Positions 63,005 to 64,000 of a stretch of DNA of 64,000 nt are shown in pieces. The position numbers were made by a program, and so were the translations under genes. The notes under the pieces are model-generated. The model was not told the origin of the DNA, ran no database searches, and was given only the letters and a program-made list of their open reading frames with translations. The stretch comes from Desulfovibrio porci. GTDB lineage: Bacteria; Desulfobacterota; Desulfovibrionia; Desulfovibrionales; Desulfovibrionaceae. The stretch is taken from contig NZ_VUMH01000006.1 in assembly GCF_009696265.1 (NCBI RefSeq), positions 124,001 through 188,000 of the forward strand. The letters run 5' to 3'. Position 1 is the stretch's first letter, and every line of letters starts with the position of its first letter.

Positions 63005-64000
63005 GTGCGGTGAGACAGTTCAAAGCGGTGGAGGAAATGCAGGGCGGAGCGCCCGGAGCGGTGCGCATTGCGCTGGCGGGCAATCCCAACTGCGGCAAAA
63101 CCACGGTCTTCAACGGCTATACCGGGGCTCGCCAGCATGTGGGCAACTATCCCGGCGTCACGGTGGACAGAAAAGAGGGGCGTTTTGTTTTCAACGGCGA
63201 GTCCGTGACCCTGGTGGACCTGCCCGGCACCTACAGCCTGACCGCCTATTCCCAGGAAGAACTGGTGGCCCGTCGTGAACTCGCGGGCAACAATGTGCAG
63301 GCCGTCATTGACGTGGTGGATTCCTCCACTCTGGAACGGAACCTGCTGCTGACCGTGCAGATGCTGGAAATGGGCATGCCCGTGGTGCTGGCCTGCAATA
63401 TGATGGACGAAGCCCGCGCCGCGGGCATCCACATTGACATGGAACGGCTGGGCCGACTGCTCGGCATCCCGGTACTGCCCATGGTGGCCCGCACGGGCGA
63501 GGGCTTGAAAAAAGCGCTGGAAACGGCGATCAGCCTGGCTCGTGAAGACAAGCGGGAGCCGTTGCGGCTTTCCTACGGCTCGGATCTGGACGGCCTGATC
63601 GTCACGCTGGAGAAGAAAATAAGCGAAGGCGGCCTGCTGGCCCGGCAGTATCATCCGCACTGGGTGGCCCTCAAGCTGGTGGAAGGCGACGAGGAAATCC
63701 GCTCGGAAGCGGCGGCGGCCAATGCCTCCCTGACCGCCGAACTGGAAGAACTCTGCAAAAAGACCACGTCCCACGTGCGCAGCACGCTCAACGTCAGCAT
63801 GGAATCCGTCATCACGGACTGCCGCTACGGCTATATCCGCAGCCTGCTCCGCGACGGCATCATCCAGCAGGACCCCGGCAAGGACCGGCTGGCGCTTTCT
63901 GACAAGCTGGACAAGGTGCTCACCAACACCTTCCTGGGCCCGCTGATCATGATCGGCGTGCTCTATATGGTCTTCCAGGTCACTTTTGCCCTGGGCGCGT
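63001..64000 (+). CDS. feoB: Ferrous iron transport protein B (3' partial)
   Basis: First 333 residues of the inner-membrane Fe2+ transporter; the gene runs off the right edge. G-protein domain: GNPNCGKTT at residues 27-35 (G1), GVTVDRKEG (G2), DLPGTYSL (G3) and NMMDEA (G4), then the helical GDI region and the first membrane helix (LIMIGVLYMVFQVTF). GGAGGGGAGG precedes the ATG at 63001. No feoA is seen directly upstream; it may follow or lie elsewhere. The Fur box at 62893 suggests iron-starvation induction. Confidence 0.93.
   Translation, partial: MSAVRQFKAVEEMQGGAPGAVRIALAGNPNCGKTTVFNGYTGARQHVGNYPGVTVDRKEGRFVFNGESVTLVDLPGTYSLTAYSQEELVARRELAGNNVQAVIDVVDSSTLERNLLLTVQMLEMGMPVVLACNMMDEARAAGIHIDMERLGRLLGIPVLPMVARTGEGLKKALETAISLAREDKREPLRLSYGSDLDGLIVTLEKKISEGGLLARQYHPHWVALKLVEGDEEIRSEAAAANASLTAELEELCKKTTSHVRSTLNVSMESVITDCRYGYIRSLLRDGIIQQDPGKDRLALSDKLDKVLTNTFLGPLIMIGVLYMVFQVTFALGA

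Overview
The window looks like chromosomal DNA of a Desulfovibrio-type sulfate reducer, closest in style to the D. desulfuricans group. Three things point there. The periplasmic nitrate reductase operon has the order napC-napM-napA-napD-napG-napH. A bacterioferritin carries Met57 next to the ferroxidase residues Glu23, Glu56 and His59 and is paired with a CX4C rubredoxin. Host genes are GC-rich and tightly packed. The species call is inference; no database was searched.

Layout. 1-5081: nap operon, open at the left edge. 5141-9704: an FmdE/molybdopterin-binding fusion, a glycerate kinase, a Fur/PerR regulator with its promoter, and the bfr-rub pair. 9771-10470: an IS200-type insertion sequence. 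10571-18441: a chemoreceptor, YbaK-type deacylase, hybrid histidine kinase, RluD-CoaE fusion and an NlpC/P60 lipoprotein. 18626-18701: tRNA-Glu(CTC), whose 3' end is the attachment site of a 15.8 kb integrative, probably mobilizable island (18684-34451, 18-bp direct repeats). The island carries a P4-type integrase, AlpA-like regulator, primase/helicase, MobV relaxase, and a cargo of a single-chain type ISP-like restriction-modification enzyme, an SMC/Rad50-like DUF2326 ATPase and a RhuM-family protein. 34527-38189: DUF2156 protein, MATE transporter and lysA. 38190-40209: gene-poor DNA with two diverged ~525 bp direct copies of a hairpin-rich sequence. 40210-42893: slyD-like FKBP and type III glutamine synthetase. 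43533-50246: a complete trp operon with leader peptide and attenuator. 50557-62133: a two-partner secretion locus (large TpsA exoprotein, TpsB transporter) with two displaced C-terminal module/lipoprotein pairs. 62577-64000: DUF2325 protein and the start of feoB behind a Fur box.

How parts work together. NapC/NapM/NapG/NapH would feed electrons to NapA, with NapD as chaperone; the neighbouring FmdE/MoCF protein may serve the molybdenum cofactor. The trp genes form one translationally coupled operon controlled by attenuation. The island cargo has the make-up of an antiphage module: a modifying/restricting enzyme followed at 7 bp by a coiled-coil ATPase.

The two best candidates for something undescribed are the island cargo (ISP enzyme + SMC-like ATPase + RhuM) and the TpsA locus. 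In the latter, a conserved pre-toxin segment is followed by variable C-terminal tails, each paired with a small lipoprotein. The displaced copies are decaying, one is frameshifted in a G9 tract, and the transporter gene is interrupted by an in-frame TAG.
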